Source of the DNA: Canna indica
Lineage: Eukaryota; Streptophyta; Magnoliopsida; Zingiberales; Cannaceae
Length of the DNA stretch: 64,000 nt
Reading direction: 5' to 3'
Assembly: GCA_034359265.1 (NCBI GenBank)
Contig: CP136891.1
Span: forward strand, 58,938,001-59,002,000
Shown here: positions 45,791-56,792 of the stretch, one piece after another
How positions within the stretch are numbered: the first letter of the stretch is position 1
Layout of the letters: every line of letters starts with the position of its first letter
The notes under the pieces: generated by a model
Database searches by the model: none
The model's input: only the letters and a program-made list of their open reading frames with translations
What the model was told of the DNA's origin: nothing
Made by a program: the position numbers and the translations under genes

Positions 45791-47871
45791 CGATACCTAG
45801 ACCACTTGGCAAGAAATGCTCGAAATTGAGCTTAGAAATTATTGTTACAAACGATTGAAATTATTGTTACACACTTTCCCTCAATTAAGTACCAAAGGCA
45901 ATAATCGAAATTGATTCTGCCTTTGGTACTTAATCGAGGGAAATAGAAGATATGGAAAGCCAAAGATTTGAGAGGAGAATGTACCTTATTTCTTCGTGGC
46001 AGGTGTTTTCTCAGAGATGGCGAAGAGAAGGCCTCCATCCATAGTAGTTGTGGCATACAAAATGATGGAGATGATGCAGCTAGTGGATGAGAAACTACAG
46101 TTTAATCAACAGCAGCATCTCCGAATTTTTTAACCAATGAGCGATACTTTGATTATCTCACGCAAGATGAAAACCATGGTGGTTGGAGGAGATGAACGAC
46201 TATAGTGTATAAAAAGAGGGCGAAAAATTATGAGCACCAATGGCATTGCAGAATTAACATCATACCATGATAAAGAGATTATTCCAGACAAATAGTTATT
46301 AGGGTTGTTTATGGCACTGCAGGAGATTATTTATTTAGTGACAATTAATTAGTAACAATAAGATAATTATTGTTAAATAATTTAGATGGGGCAAATATTC
46401 TACATCATTTAACAATTATTATTAAAAAAATTCTACAAAAAGATTATATATTTAATGACAATTTTAATATAAATCTAAAAATACCTCTAATTATTATATT
46501 TTTTTCTTTTACTCTAATGAAGGTCTTTGTTAGGGTTATTCATTGGGTGTTTATTATGGCCATAATCGATAGCTTACAAAAAGTCGACTGCAATACTTAG
46601 TGCTTGAGCTCTCACAAAAGGAAATCTAAATCTGATGTGGATGTGGTATTCATATATCAAAACATCATATTCAAATGTGAGGTTTGCTATCTTACATAGT
46701 CAACCTTAGTTATGTTGAGCTAGTCACAATACCTACTTTATTCGACAGATGCCACTCTAATGCATTTTAAATACAAATTTGTATTTTTTTCATTGAAACT
46801 TTAAGATTAAAATCATCTTTTTAATTTATTTGACCATAATTAAGAATTTATGTATATTTTTTTATCTATTAAAAAATTATATTATTTAGAGCTTAAAATT
46901 ATGTTTTGGAGCTTACATTACAAAAAATAAACCAATAATTTTTTAGACAAGCAAGTATAAGCCTATTTGTACGAAACCATACCTTGTGTTGTTACAATAC
47001 GATATCGATACGTACCGATGCCAATCATTCACTGCGATTGGTATCAATATGAGATTTGAAACCATGACAATAGTAAACAATGCCTACGACTATGAAAACA
47101 AGGGTAAAACAACAATAAACTACGACAACCACTAACAACTGTAGATAACTATCATCATATGGAAATAGTGATGTTCTAAATTCAACAAGCTGTAAGGTCC
47201 AACTGTATAGGATTGGCTTGCTGTTCTTCTCCATGTAAGAAGTAAATCTCAGCAAAGAAATGCACAAGAGAAACTGCAGAGATCTAGGCGTGCAGTTGGA
47301 GAGAACACGTGTCAATCTTTAGCAATATGTTATCATTATGTTAATCATACAATGCAACTCCATGTTCCACTAACCAAATGATCGCTATGGAAGCCTTCTA
47401 TGTATTTGCTGTCCTCATCATTTGCTCCATGCTAGTACCCTGCACAGCGAGTCTTTTTCCATCATCCATCTTGCTCTTCAGTTACTTGTTCATCATCATC
47501 CAAGAAGAAAAGGATCAATTAGTTCCAGAACATGAAGAAAAACCATTTAAAATGACAATTTTCAGCACAGGAATAAAAATATATTCCGCTCTATAAGAAG
47601 CCAAGGTGTGCCATCAAGTTGGAAGTGGAAAATTGCTTATTACATAAAAGTAATGAGTAAAGAAAAGATAATGATGATTATGATGAATACCATGGTTTCA
47701 TCAAACGCTTTAGATGCAATCGTCAGTAACAAAGTACTAGTTCTCTAGAACTAAGGCAACACATTTTGATGTCCATCTAACTTTGCCTTTATCATGTGTA
47801 AAGCATTGGAAACCAAGTGGAACCTCTAGTTGTGCATAACAAAAGAAGAATTTCATATGCATAGGATCTCA
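45791..47871. other. AT-rich stretch with no gene recognised
   Basis: Short open frames on both strands carry no recognisable domain. The only structure I see is the near-perfect inverted repeat at 45875-45943. The last few hundred bases before 47872 would be the 3' untranslated region of the EMSY-LIKE gene on the minus strand. Confidence 0.5.
45875..45943. repeat. 26-bp inverted repeat with 17-base loop
   Basis: Left arm 45875-45900 (CCCTCAATTAAGTACCAAAG core) pairs with right arm 45918-45943 (CTTTGGTACTTAATCGAGGG core) with one mismatch. It could form a hairpin on either strand. Confidence 0.85.
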
Positions 47872-49310
47872 CTAATAACTTAAAAGGATAATGGTCAAGG
47901 CGTCTTTACCACTACCACTGTCACCATCAGATGTGTCATCATCAAGCAATTTAATTGTCTCAATCAGTGATTGTTCATGCTCCTGCATGCATGTGCACTT
48001 AAATGTTAATTTGTAAAAATGTATATCTGCTTATAGGGCCGGCATGTGTTTTCAAACCTTCATCAATTTTTGGGCTTTCTCAATTTTTCTAGGATCGGGA
48101 TTTTTTGCACCAAAAACCTTCTTTATCTGAACAGAAGAGGAAAGATGGATTGTGAGATCAAATCTGATGGGTGGCTAACCAATGTAAACTAAATTTCTAT
48201 GATAGATACCTCATTTACAAGAGATCTGGTGTGAAGAATCTCAATAGTGTGAGCCCTCTTATTGATGATATCATTCTGGGATGGTGCAAAAACTTTCTTC
48301 GACTTTTTCTTAACAGGACCATTTCTCCATTCCGTATCTAGCACAGCATCATCATGACTAGCGGATTCTGTAATCCTACAGTCTGGAGCACCTTGAGCAG
48401 ATCCATCAATACTACCCGAGTCCTCAACCTCCCATCTTAAATCTTCGGGGGAAATCTGCAATTGAATAAGCAGTCAGATAATGCTAGATTTTAGTCAAAT
48501 GGTTTCTGTACAACTGTGATGAGATGATAATGTGCCTCACTGCCTCCATTTAGGCCATGCTGCATCATTCACATAAGGATATGGGAATAAACTGAGTTGA
48601 CTACCTCTGTGGTTGACAATAGCTAAAAGCATACCATTTGTGATTTAGCAATGCCATTTATAAAAAAAAAGAATTACCAACTTCAGATTGACCCATTCCA
48701 ATGTCTCATTCTTTGTGTCCTTATCATAAACAATAATGTACCTTTGCTTTATATGAAATAGGATAGGATTATTTACGGTGTATATGAAATATAATATCAA
48801 ATTTATATTATTCTAATCATATTTTCTCCTAATTCATATGCTAAACAAACAAGGGAAATAAATGCATCCTTTATCTTATCCCCTTTATCCTATGAAACAA
48901 ACATGCCCTAAGATGCTCATCCTATCAAGATAATCGGGAAAGTCCACAGTTAGTGGTGAACAAAGGAATACAGGAAAGATGAACACCTGAAATCCTTGTA
49001 ATACTCACTTCAACTTGATTATAATCAGTAACTAAAGCTTTGTACAAATTATTATCTTCAGGCCATCTAGTCTTGAATTTTTGCCCAATTAGTGAATCAC
49101 ATGGTGCTTTGTTAGGGGGTACAACCATAGCCGTAAGATTTCTTATTTTCAATTTGGCCCTTTCCACTAGAACTTGTAGGGGGATTCTCTGTTGACTTCA
49201 TTAATGAATCATGTGGTGCTTTGTTAGGGGGTACAACCATAGCTGAAGTGCCATTAGAGTTCTCATTAGCATCTTGGCCCTTTCTACTAACGTACAGGAT
49301 AACACTGTTT
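47872..49310 (-). pseudogene. EMSY-LIKE gene, 3' exons (Tudor/Agenet-like domain), damaged
   Basis: Minus-strand exons with canonical junctions: one ending 49009 (SLIGQKFKTRWPEDNNLYKA, TDYNQVE, donor GTGAGT), 48746-48678 (RYIIVYDKDTKNETLEWVNL), 48455-48210 (ISPEDLRWEVEDSG), 48126-48058 (KKVFGAKNPDPRKIEKAQKL) and 47982-47872 (EHEQSLIETIKLLDDD, then TAG). All phases match. The first three encode the Tudor/Agenet-like domain of plant EMSY-LIKE chromatin proteins, which recognise histone marks. The upstream exon contains a tandem duplication of 113-bp offset (copies near 49100 and 49215, a partial third at 49322), and the copy next to the domain is 8 bases short, breaking the frame. The gypsy insertion begins just beyond. 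The 5' exons are at 54310-56185. Confidence 0.85.
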
Positions 49311-49660
49311 GGACTTCATTAATGAATCATGTAGTGCATTTTTAACAGGTTAATGAATGTTGTTAAATGCAGGTTAAGTAGTCATTTCTTATTGTAAGTG
49401 GGAAAGGACATAAAATGTTTTGTAGTCAGTTGTAAGAGGCCCATGAAGTGAATTCAGTTTCAATTTCTCTTCTCTTTCTCTCCTCTCTTTCTTTTTCCTA
49501 TCGTTGTGCTGACCATCACCAAGCAGGCAACATAGGCAAGAAGAAGGGCGAGGACCTTCTTCGGCTTGGTCCTGAGGAGATTTCAGACCCAGATTGGGGA
49601 TTAACCAGCCTTGATCCTGACTATGTGAGACTCCGAACAAGGCTACAAATCAACCAGCCT

Positions 49661-49673
49661 TGGTATCAAAGCC
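49661..49673 (+). other. primer-binding site of the gypsy element in the EMSY-LIKE gene
   Basis: TGGTATCAAAGCC, one base off the initiator tRNA-Met complement, 13 bases after the probable LTR end GGCTACA. Confidence 0.75.
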
Positions 49674-49756
49674 ATCGGAGAAGATGGCAAAAACCTTCTT
49701 CAAACGATTTGAAGAATTTCTGCATTGCTATGAATAGGACCAGGCAGCGGCTAAAA

Positions 49757-50824
49757 TCAGTGTTATTAATGGCGGATGGCGGCTCATGGCGGAAAGCCAA
49801 AAATCCACCATACAAATATTGCGGATGGCGTTGCGGCCAATGGCAGAAGCATGGTGGCTGAATATATATATGTAACAACTACAACTAAGCGGTAAGCATT
49901 AATAAGTAATAACATATATCAAGAACAATAAAATTAGAAACATGAAAGGAAATAAAATTCACCAAATGTAACATAAATACATAATGTCAAATGAAAGAAA
50001 AAAACAGAGGTACAGATGTAAAAAAAAGAATGAACAAAACAGAAGTAAAAAAAACAGAAATCAAAAATGAAAGAAATAAACAAAAAAAACAGTAAGTATA
50101 GAACTAAAATTAAAGAAAGAAACAGAAAAAAAGAAAAGAAAACAGAAGTAAAAAAAAAGAATCGAACAAACCAGTAAGTAAAAAAAACAGAAAGAAAGAG
50201 AAATGAAAAATGAAAGAAATAAACAAAAAAAACAGAAGTATAGAACTCAAATGAAAGAAAGAAACAGAAAAAGAAATAAAAAGAAAACAGAAGTAGAACA
50301 TGAGCCGCAAATAAGAAAGAAAGAAAAAAAAAGAAACAGAAAACAGAAGAGAAACAGGAAAACAGGAAGAAAAAAAAAACAGAAACAGAAAAAAAGAAAA
50401 GAAAACAGAAGTAAAAACAAAAGAAACAAAAAAAAAATCTGCACATACGTATTGGAGAGAAAAGAAGCAGGAAATAACCTAAACAACAAGAAAAATTTAA
50501 TGAAATAAAGAAGAGAACTGAATGGGAGAGAAATACCTAAAAAAACAGAAAAACTGCTATTTTGCCGCTGGAGTTCGTCACCGGATTTCGTCGCCGGTTT
50601 TAGGGTTTTAATTTTAACCCTTTTAAACAAATTATAGAAACGCCCTCACCTTTTAAAAAAATAAAAAATAAAAATTGATGAAGTGGCGGCATTTCTGCCA
50701 TTGGCGCCATTTCCGCCATGGCGGATGGCGGGCGTCACCCAACGCCACGCAGAAACCACAACATTGCGGTTTCTATGTGGCAGAATTTCATAAAACCGCC
50801 ACGCCATGGCCGCTATTTGACAAC
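49757..50824. mobile_element. hAT-like non-autonomous DNA element
   Basis: The left end (CAGTGTTATTAATGGCGG) and the complement of the right end (CTTGTTGTCAAATAGCGGCC) are imperfect terminal inverted repeats, followed on both sides by repeats of ATGGCGG/CCGCCAT. Gag sequence of the host gypsy element resumes at about 50825 (KCKPTFKRLTNAEIERGEQR). Ends of this kind with a short GTTRTCAAW-GCGG motif occur in plant hAT elements. No 8-bp duplication could be settled and no transposase is present. Confidence 0.6.
49935..50510 (+). repeat. purine-rich low-complexity tract
   Basis: Almost uninterrupted A/G sequence built from AGAAA, AAACAGAAG and AAAGAAACAGAAA-type units, with a strong strand asymmetry. 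Long open frames here are a by-product of the composition. Confidence 0.85.
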
Positions 50825-53800
50825 AAGTGCAAGCCTACATTCAAGAGATTGACCAATGCAGAAATAGAGAGAGGCGAACAAAGGGGCTATGTTTTAATTG
50901 AGATGGGCCTTTCTCTAAGCGACACAAGTGCAAGCGGTTATTTTGGATTGATTGTGTCTAAAGATGAACTTGACAAGGAAGAGGATCCACGTGATATATC
51001 TTTGGTGGCTCTTGTGGGCATCCAGCAATCCCACACCAAGCAAATTGAGGTGCAAGTAGGAGGAATTCCTCTTCGAATCTTGATTGATTCTGGAAGCACA
51101 CAAAGTACAGGTGGCCAATGGGAACCAATTGCAGTGCTCGGGGTGGTGCCCCCAGGTGCCTATATGGATTGGACATGAATGGATATATGTAGACTTCTAA
51201 TGTGCTACCCTTGGGTTTGATGGGGTTTTGGGGGTAAATTGGCTAAGGAAATTTGGCCCCATTTGTTGGGATTTACATCATATGAAGATGACTTTCAAGA
51301 AAGGAGGAAAGCAACTAGTATTGAATGGTTCAGTCCGAGAGGAAACTTTCAGTCACTTAACATTAGCATTAGCAGTGCCCGCGTGACATAATATGTAGTC
51401 TCTCACTGAGCTTGTGAATGAATTTGCAGCCCTCATTGAAAAGCCGAAGGGACTACCTCCTCTCCGGAATCATGAACACAAAATCCGATTATTACCACGA
51501 ATGGCGCTAGTGGCCATCAGACCAAACAAGAATCGGTGCCATTAGAATGAGGAAATTGAGAAGCAGTGTAAATAATTTTTAACACAAGGACTCATCGGAA
51601 TCAGTAGAAGAGTTGTATGAGTTGCATGGCTCCACTATTTTGTCAAAATTGGATTTAAGATCATGGTACAATCAAATTCGTATGGACTTAGATGATGTGA
51701 AAAAGATAGGTTTCAGAACCCAATGAGGTCATTATGAATTTTTTATCATGCCTTTTGGATTAACCAATGCCCCTCCACTTTTCAATCTCTTATGAATGAC
51801 ATTTACCAAGAATACCTGAGGCAACTTGTACTTGTCTTTTTGATGATATCTTGGTGTATAGTACCTCATCGGATGAGCATATGCATCATTTAAGGAAGGT
51901 TTTTGGCATCTTACAACATCAATTACAACTCAAGCATTCAAACTGTTCAATTGCCACCACTCAAGTATCTTACTTGGGGCATACAATTACTAAAGATGAA
52001 GTATTAGCTGACTTAAAAAAAGTAGAAGCCGTTGTTCAATGGACCAAACCAGCAATTAAAGCATTGAGAGGATTCCTAGGCTTGGCCAGTTATTACAGAA
52101 GATTTATTATGAATTTTGCCACCCTGGCTGCCCCCTTGACAGTATTGCCGAGAAAAAATGGCTTTGAGTGGAATGCCACCACAGATAAGAGTTTTGAGGA
52201 ACTTAAGCAAGTTTTGTCGACAACCCGGTGTTAAGTTTGCTTGATTTCTCACGAGTGTTTATTATTGAATGTGATGCTTGTGACACCGAGATTAGAGCTG
52301 TGCTACATCAAGGGGAGAGTCCTATTGCTTACATTAGTAAGGTCTTTGCAGCATAATATCAGAAATTACCAACTTATGAAAAGGAATTGATGGGGTTAGT
52401 GAAGGTGGTCAAACATTGGACACCCTATTTGTGGGAAAAGCTTTCGTGACAACTGACAATTTCAGCCTCGAGTATTTATTAAAACAGAAATTAGTGATAG
52501 GACCCCAACAAAAATGGGTTTGCAAACTGCTGGGCTATAAGTTTTATATAGAGTATAAATTTCATATAGAGTATAAGGTGGGAAGACACAATGTGGTGGT
52601 AGATGCACTATCATGGAGGAACTAGAACAGCTTGTGTTGCTTGGTTGTACTTATCCTACACCTTTATTACTCGAACAAATCAAAAAAGAGATCATGCTTA
52701 GTCCAGAAGTACAAGAGCTGAAACTCCGATGTGAGAAAGGGGAATTAAATGACAAGTGGAAATGGCAAGATGGGTTGTTATGGTATGGGAATTAAATGAC
52801 AATTGGAAATGACAAGATGGCTGTTATGGTATAAAAGGAGAATTATTTTTACAAGAATCCTCATCACTGTGTCATACAAAAGACCCTTCACAGAATCAGG
52901 GCTAATTTATTATGGAATGGCATGAAAAAAGATATCAAGTCTTTTGTATCTACATGTGATGTTTGTCAACGAAATAAGAGTGAATCTTTGCATCCGGAAG
53001 GACTCTTAAAGCCATCACCAGTTCCTAATCATGTATGCACTGATATCTCCATGGTTTGTGGAAGGATTACCTCCTTCGCAAGGGAAAAATGTGTTACTAG
53101 TAGTGGTGGACCGGTTTTCCAAATATGCTCATTTTATAGCAATCACCCATCTGTGTACAGGTTGGGTTGCCCATTTCTATTGTCAGTGATAGAGATCCGT
53201 TTTTAAAGTAAATCTTGGTCCCAATTATTCAGATTATGTGGGACAACTCTCAATTATTCTTCAGCGTATAATCCTCAATCAGATGGCCAAGCCAAAGCAA
53301 TTAACAAGTGTATAGAAATGTACTTAAGGTGCTTTACTAGTGATCAACCAAAAAAACGGGTGAATTGGTTGCCATGGGCTGAATTTTCTTATAATACTAG
53401 CTACCATACTAGCCTACACACTAATCCTTTTTAAGTGGTTTATGGGAGACCTCCACCAAGGCTGTTGTCATATGAAAAGGGACAACCAAATTAGATGTTG
53501 ATAAAGCCATGCAAGAACGAGATGTAGCCTTCGCAGCTAGAAGAGAAAGATTGTTGCAAGCTCAAGAAAGGATGAAAAAATTCTTTGATTCCGGAAGAAG
53601 AGAAGTGGAATTTCAGATAGGAGACAATTATTGAAGTTGTCTCCTCAATTCTATGGTCATTCTCAGTCAAGAAACATAAACATATTGGCACGGTAGCCTA
53701 TGAGTTGAACTTACGCAAAGAGGTTAAAATACACCCGTTTCAGCCTGAGGTCGTTTTGGATAATAGATGGGTGGGTAACCAAGGGAGTACCTCATCCATT

Positions 53801-53900
53801 AGTATGACCACTCACCAGCCAATGCTTCATGGGAGAAGGAAAAAAGATTTGCAGCAGTCCTAGCAGTCCTTCCCTGCCTTTAGGCTTCAGGACAAGCCTT
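50825..53900 (+). pseudogene. gypsy gag-pol remnants (protease to chromodomain-like tail)
   Basis: Gag end KCKPTFKRLTNAEIERGEQR; protease IEVQVGGIPLRILIDSGST with intact D-S-G (51040-51110); RT heavily broken, with VFFDDILVYS still legible across a frameshift at 51835-51865 and FLGLASYYRRFIMNFA (52070-52115); RNase H fragments (52240-52615); integrase KSFVSTCDVCQRNKSE (52936-52983) and SDGQAKA-type motif near 53280, where the catalytic Glu is lost; a C-terminal tail PAFRLQDKPSPEGG (53874-53915) directly before the 3' LTR. Stops and frameshifts occur every few hundred bases. Confidence 0.85.
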
Positions 53901-53914
53901 CTCCGGAAGGGGGG

Positions 53915-54175
53915 TGATGTTAGGAACAACCAGAATTACAGGTTTACAAAAGGTTTGAACAGGGTAAAGGGGTTCAGCTGGTCTTATTGCATGGTTTAGC
54001 TAGCCTTGTTCATTTTTCTTATTGTACTGTTTGAAGGGTAAAGTAGTGAGTAGTCATTTCTCGTTGTAAGTGCGAAAGGATATAAAATGTTAAGTTGTAG
54101 TTAAGAGGACCCATGAAATGAATTTGGTTTCAATTTCTCTTCTCTTTCTCTCTTCTCTCTTCTTTTTAAGGCTAC
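53915..54175 (+). repeat. 3' LTR of the gypsy element
   Basis: Follows the polypurine tract GGAAGGGGGG. Begins TGATGTTAGGAACAAC (or at TGTTAGG, 53918) and ends near GGCTACA at 54175. About 140 bases in the middle of the 5' copy (49510-49632) are absent here. Confidence 0.75.
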
Positions 54176-54309
54176 AAATCAAGAACTCTAGCAATTGCAG
54201 TCCAAGTAGAGAAGACCAATTGAATGTTCTTAAACGCGAATGAAGACCCCACTAAATGCTCTAAAATGTATTTAATGTATAGACGACTGATCGAATGTTC
54301 TTAAATGTG

Positions 54310-56185
54310 ATTGAATACTTCATTAACAAACCTTAACTTTCGAAGGACATCGTAGAGTATTTCTCTATGTTCTAGTGATACTCTTAACTCATTCCTAAAT
54401 AGAAGTGTCCCATCATGAAGCAAATTTTTAACCAATAATGAGTAAAAGAAAAACAGCAGTGAGAGGTATGGTCAAATTATGGATGTATACCCAAGTAAAG
54501 GCTTCGGAGTCGGCTTCAATTGCTCGAAGAATTGAATCGCAATCTTCTATTTCAAGTTGATGTATTTGGATTTCTGTATCAGTCTTCATCTTAGCACAGT
54601 GAATACATCCATTGCCAGTCACATTTCCTCCTGTTACTCCCTTATTCTGCTGGGCTGGTGGAAGATCATCAGAAGTCACTGTAGAGATGTGAAAAAAGAA
54701 TATAAGTAGTGCTGTAGAAGCATATTGCAAGCATACATTCAAAAGTATAAAGTGTATAGAGGCTGGGAGAAAGATGTCCTTTCTTTTGAGGATAAAGTGC
54801 TAGATAAACTATTATCAACATAATCCTTAGCAGTTGATTAAAGCCTGTGTTTGTGATGAGATACCATCATCTATAGAATCTTAATATACAGATCTTCATG
54901 ATAACAGACCAGTAGTTGAGATGGTAGTGAAAACAAGTTATACTAAAGCAATTTTCACACTAATATAAAACATCAGCTGTCTAAGTTACGCATTATGGTG
55001 ATGAAACAAGCACCACAGTATTACGTAAGCAGATGACCATTGAATATCAATAATGACCATGAGCTTCGTTTGTACCTGTTTGCTTACATGCTTGTGGCTT
55101 CAGCTTCACTATTTCCTTAGAATTCTTGTACCCACTTACAATTTAAAGAATTATGTCCTCAAGAGTAAATGAGCAATAATAAATTATGACTTAATGTTAG
55201 ATAAAAACCTAAAATTGCACAGCATAACAAGTGAAAACATCCTTAGCTAAACTGCACAACAAGGTATCACCATTAAGGACAACTATTTGGTCAAGCAATA
55301 TGATCAAATTCTCTTTTGCATTAGTGGTATCCATCTCTACCTGTGACTTGCAACTTCTCTATTTAATGTCCAAAGAAAAATGTTCATGACTACTATTAAT
55401 TCCACCTGATACCCAAATTTAAATCTTGATAAGTGAATTAGAGGAAATCAATTTTCATTTGTGGCATCCAATAATTACTGTCTAGAAAAAGATGCTTCTG
55501 ACTTACTATTCCATGTGGCAGAAATTTTATTAAACTTCATTTCTGGACAAATTTCATTGAAAAGACATGCATACTTACCAACTCCATTGATTTGTCAGAA
55601 GCTTACATTGCCAACTCCATTGAAAAGACATGCATACTTACAATGTGAGCTTCTGACTTACTAAATGCAATCTTTCACTTTCATTCTCTTAAGTCAACAA
55701 TTAAAAGTTAAAACTCAACAAGCATGCCTTCCAACTCACATGAATGTTCAAGTTGCTCCATATGGTGCCACCCTAACTTTGAAAACTTTCACAAGTTAAA
55801 CTATCGATGCTCCTTCTGGTGCAAGATTCCAGTCACTCACCCAGAATTAACAAATGCAAAAACAACATAAAAATTGACCTAGAAAGTAAGTGCCTTAATC
55901 CTAACAAAAGATGAGCCTTACTCTTCTTTTAGAGGATGGAATAAAAATTTGCAGGAAACAAAACGAACGAACAAAGATGTTCTGTTAGAAATGTCAAGTC
56001 CAGGCCAGAATAAAGAAGAGTATAGATCAAACCCTAGTTCGCAGCCTTGCGTCGCCACCAATCAGGCAGAGATCAATTACGAAATAGCTGACGCGACATT
56101 TAATAGATACATAAACAGAGAACCATCTAACACAAGATATGGATTATTGCTCACCGTCGCTATCAGGTGAGCGATCAAACTCCAT
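54310..56185 (-). pseudogene. EMSY-LIKE gene, 5' exons (ENT domain)
   Basis: Exon 1 is 56185-56155 (ATG, MEFDRSPDSD, donor GTGAGC). Exon 2 is 54678-54491 (acceptor CTACAG, TSDDLPPAQQNKGVTGG, EIQIHQLEIEDCDSILRAIE, SEAFTW, donor GTATAC); the split codon joins correctly. DDLPP followed by the Gln-Ile-His and Leu-Arg-Ala blocks is the start of a plant EMSY-LIKE protein and its EMSY N-terminal (ENT) domain. Exon 3, about 54415-54310 (RNELRVSLEHREIL), continues the ENT domain, but the base pair at its expected acceptor reads AT instead of AG. The start was chosen because it opens the frame and the donor follows after ten codons. The ENT domain normally pairs with the Tudor/Agenet-like domain encoded at 48455-49150. 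Confidence 0.8.
54743..56154 (-). other. intron 1 of the EMSY-LIKE gene
   Basis: Lies between exon 1 (56155) and exon 2 (54678), beginning GTGAGC and ending CTACAG on the minus strand. AT-rich, no coding frame recognised. A small direct repeat (ACATTGCCAACTCCATTGA/CTTACCAACTCCATTGA) lies near 55575-55625. Confidence 0.6.
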
Positions 56186-56745
56186 GGCGGGACCAAATCA
56201 GCGGAGACGTCGCCAACAAAAGATCGACTACTCCTACGGCGATCCCCTTCGGCGCAAAGAACGACCGAAAGAGAGCGCACGAATCGGAAGTCGGAACTGC
56301 ACAATGGAATCGAATCGCAAGGGTGGTGTTTGGGGGCGGATAATGACAGGCTGTCACGAGTCGAGCGGCTGAGGAAGCGTCGGAAGTCAATCGATGAGAT
56401 GACAGGCGACCCAACGCGATTGTGGATGACGTGGCAATGCCACGTAATGGAGCGACAGGTGCGGAGAAGACCGCAGCACTTAGATGAATAGAAGGGAAGG
56501 AATAAATAAAGAAACACCTACGCAGTTTTGCTTAATACCATCTCTCTTAATCTCTCTATTTCATTTCTCTCTCTCCCCCTCTCTCGTTATTCTGTTACTA
56601 CCGAACTCGCATTGGGATCATCGACGTCTACGATCCAGATCTAGAGAGGAACTCCTAAGGCGTCGAAGGATCGATCTGATCAGGGTTCTGTAAGGTCGAC
56701 GCCAACACTTTGAATCAGCCGAACGGGGGTGTGCGAGACCTTACA
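56186..56745 (+). repeat. EMSY-LIKE upstream sequence joined to an LTR end of the next gypsy element
   Basis: The left part should hold the promoter and 5' untranslated region of the minus-strand EMSY-LIKE gene. The right part ends GAGACCTTACA at 56745, directly before a primer site, so it is the end of a short plus-oriented LTR with an AATAAATAAAG TATA-like motif at 56498 and a CTCTCT-rich stretch. The LTR start is not clear; TGAATAGAAGG at 56483 is one candidate. Confidence 0.5.
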
Positions 56746-56792
56746 TTGGTGCTTTCATTGCTATTCTACCGATTTATTTCCTTGCTTCGACT

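Larger units (their letters stand above)
49370..54175 (+). mobile_element. decayed Ty3/gypsy element inserted in the EMSY-LIKE gene
   Basis: A 5' LTR piece (about 49370-49647) and the 3' LTR (53915-54175) share GTAGTCATTTCT, GGTTTCAATTTCTCTTCTCT-type sequence and AAGGCTACAAATCAA. A primer site TGGTATCAAAGCC lies at 49661. Gag is mostly deleted and carries a hAT-like insert; protease, RT, RNase H and integrase remnants follow, then a purine-rich tract (GGAAGGGGGG) before the 3' LTR. EMSY-LIKE sequence continues on both sides, so it sits in that gene. Its target duplication could not be identified. Confidence 0.85.

Noticed and set aside
47378..47596. Plus-strand open frame of 72 codons with a hydrophobic N-terminus and possible signal peptide
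   Set aside because: No homology recognised, it is antisense to the 3' flank of the EMSY-LIKE gene, and AT-rich composition makes such frames common.
50203..50630. Long Lys/Asn-rich and Phe-rich open frames
   Set aside because: Product of the purine-only tract; composition alone removes stop codons. No domain or start context.
55461..55664. Repeated phrase encoding LKRHAYLPTP-like peptide
   Set aside because: A short direct repeat in intron 1 of the EMSY-LIKE gene; no coding evidence.
56077..56517. Minus-strand open frame of 146 codons covering the EMSY-LIKE start
   Set aside because: The EMSY-LIKE exon 1 uses a different frame with a good donor at 56155; this longer frame has no domain.
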